Positions 63,622 to 64,000 of a stretch of 64,000 nucleotides of DNA are shown here, piece after piece (position 1 is the first letter of the stretch; the number at the start of each line of letters is the position of its first letter). The DNA is from Marinobacter szutsaonensis (GTDB lineage Bacteria; Pseudomonadota; Gammaproteobacteria; Pseudomonadales; Oleiphilaceae): positions 52,732 through 116,731 of the forward strand of contig NZ_BAAAFC010000004.1 of assembly GCF_039523335.1 (NCBI RefSeq), given 5' to 3'. The position numbers were made by a program, and so were the translations under genes. A model generated the notes under the pieces. That model was not told where the DNA came from and ran no database searches. It saw nothing but the letters and a program-made list of their open reading frames with translations.

Positions 63622-63918
63622 GGCGAAAGGAGAGGCTTGGGCAGCACTGCGTGCTGCAAATGACCTACTTTGCTCACGCTGTCGCGCTGGGCCCTTCGGG
63701 CCCAGCGTCGCTGCGCTCCGCTGTCCTGCGGCTGCCATTGGCAGGCTTGTCGCATGGGAATATGGGAATAGTATTCGGGCAGGCAGTGCTTCGCAGTGCA
63801 GACGATGACCCGGAGCACACCGAGACAGGGTGCTCGTCCTTACCTGAGCGAGCGATGCTCGCTCTGCCTTCGGCACCGGTGCGGACACTCTCGTAGGTCA
63901 TCTCTTTCTTGCAGCTAA
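63622..63918. other. gene-free hairpin-rich region between sensor kinase and 5S rRNA
   Basis: No credible gene. Several small palindromes occur: GCAGCAC/GTGCTGC near 63640-63656, CGCTGGGCCC/GGGCCCAGCG with a triloop at 63685-63707, and GAGCGAGC/GCTCGCTC at 63846-63864. Short ORFs here look like shadow frames. Its meaning is unknown; it lies beyond the rRNA terminator on the minus strand. Confidence 0.6.
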
Positions 63919-63955
63919 TAAAAAACCCCAACACCTTACGGTGCTGGGGTTTTGG
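63919..63955 (-). terminator. rRNA operon intrinsic terminator
   Basis: On the minus strand, CCCCAGCACC / GGTGTTGGGG (one G-U pair) with a four-base loop and a TTTTTTATT tail, just past the 5S 3' end. Confidence 0.9.
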
Positions 63956-63961
63956 TATTAA

Positions 63962-64000
63962 GAGCCTGACGATGACCTACTCTCACATGGGCCATGCCAC
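63962..64000 (-). rRNA. rrf: 5S rRNA, 3' end (cut by window)
   Basis: The reverse complement reads CCCATGTGAGAGTAGG followed by TCATCGTCAGGCTC, matching the conserved 3' end of gammaproteobacterial 5S rRNA. The gene is on the minus strand, so its 5' part and the rest of the rRNA operon lie to the right of the window. The exact 3' end (63962 to 63964) is approximate. Confidence 0.9.

Noticed and set aside
63546-63918. Possible tRNA genes next to the 5S rRNA
   Set aside because: The palindromes here do not fit cloverleaf arms and there is no TTCGANNC-like T-loop with matching acceptor stem.

Overview
The window is a gene-dense, GC-rich chromosomal segment of a marine gammaproteobacterium. Marinobacter or a close relative is the best guess. 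This rests on Pseudomonas-like gene order (nadC / DUF1631 / ampD / ampE; DUF294 / exonuclease next to an acetate-type symporter and an SSS-containing sensor kinase), a complete Rsx (Rnf) complex, and the general housekeeping content. No phage, insertion sequence, CRISPR array or tRNA was seen. The left edge cuts valS; the right edge cuts a minus-strand 5S rRNA.

Layout. 1-2.8 kb (+): valS 3' part, a ketopantoate-reductase-like gene and a PduO-type cobalamin adenosyltransferase. 2.9-6.5 kb (-): DUF1631, ampD and ampE, coupled by overlapping stop/start codons. 6.7-7.6 kb (+): nadC, divergent, with a 10-bp-phased repeat in the shared promoter interval. 7.6-11.4 kb (-): DUF2066, CDP-alcohol phosphatidyltransferase, hda, an orphan parA and yqcC. 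11.5-14.1 kb (+): purM, purN and a DUF3108 protein. 14.1-18.0 kb (-): apbC/mrp, dcd, yjaG (DUF416) and avtA. 18.1-26.3 kb (+): metG, rsxABCDGE and nth.

26.4-45.2 kb is one long minus-strand block carrying a conserved proteobacterial order: TlpA-like lipoprotein, dnaE, accA, tilS, pyrG, kdsA, eno, ftsB, ispD, ispF, truD, surE, pcm, DUF368, nlpD, rpoS and a chalcone-isomerase-like protein. 45.3-46.7 kb (+) has arsC, wrbA and DUF2069. 46.7-53.4 kb (-) has a Tat-exported molybdenum hydroxylase pair with an XdhC-like helper, then methionine-salvage genes mtnB, mtnD and mtnC and a DUF3080 lipoprotein. 53.5-54.3 kb (-) has a tiny lipoprotein and a Smr-domain protein. 54.5-63.5 kb (+) has a cNMP/CBS/DUF294 protein, a DEDDh exonuclease, DUF4212, a VC_2705-type sodium:solute symporter, a small membrane protein and a CrbS/MxtR-like hybrid sensor kinase. 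This last block looks like a two-carbon (acetate-type) uptake and sensing locus.

The most unusual structure is a family of three intergenic inverted-repeat elements (16709-16816, 34101-34291, 36136-36249). Their 27-28 bp arms are perfect or nearly perfect within each copy but differ between copies, and they enclose a shared core; one copy carries about 80 nt of extra sequence. Other points of interest are the phased repeat between DUF1631 and nadC, a terminator-like hairpin abutting the ribosome-binding site ahead of the sensor-kinase operon, and a hairpin-rich 0.3-kb stretch beyond the 5S gene. All functional assignments come from reading motifs and gene order by eye; no database search was run.
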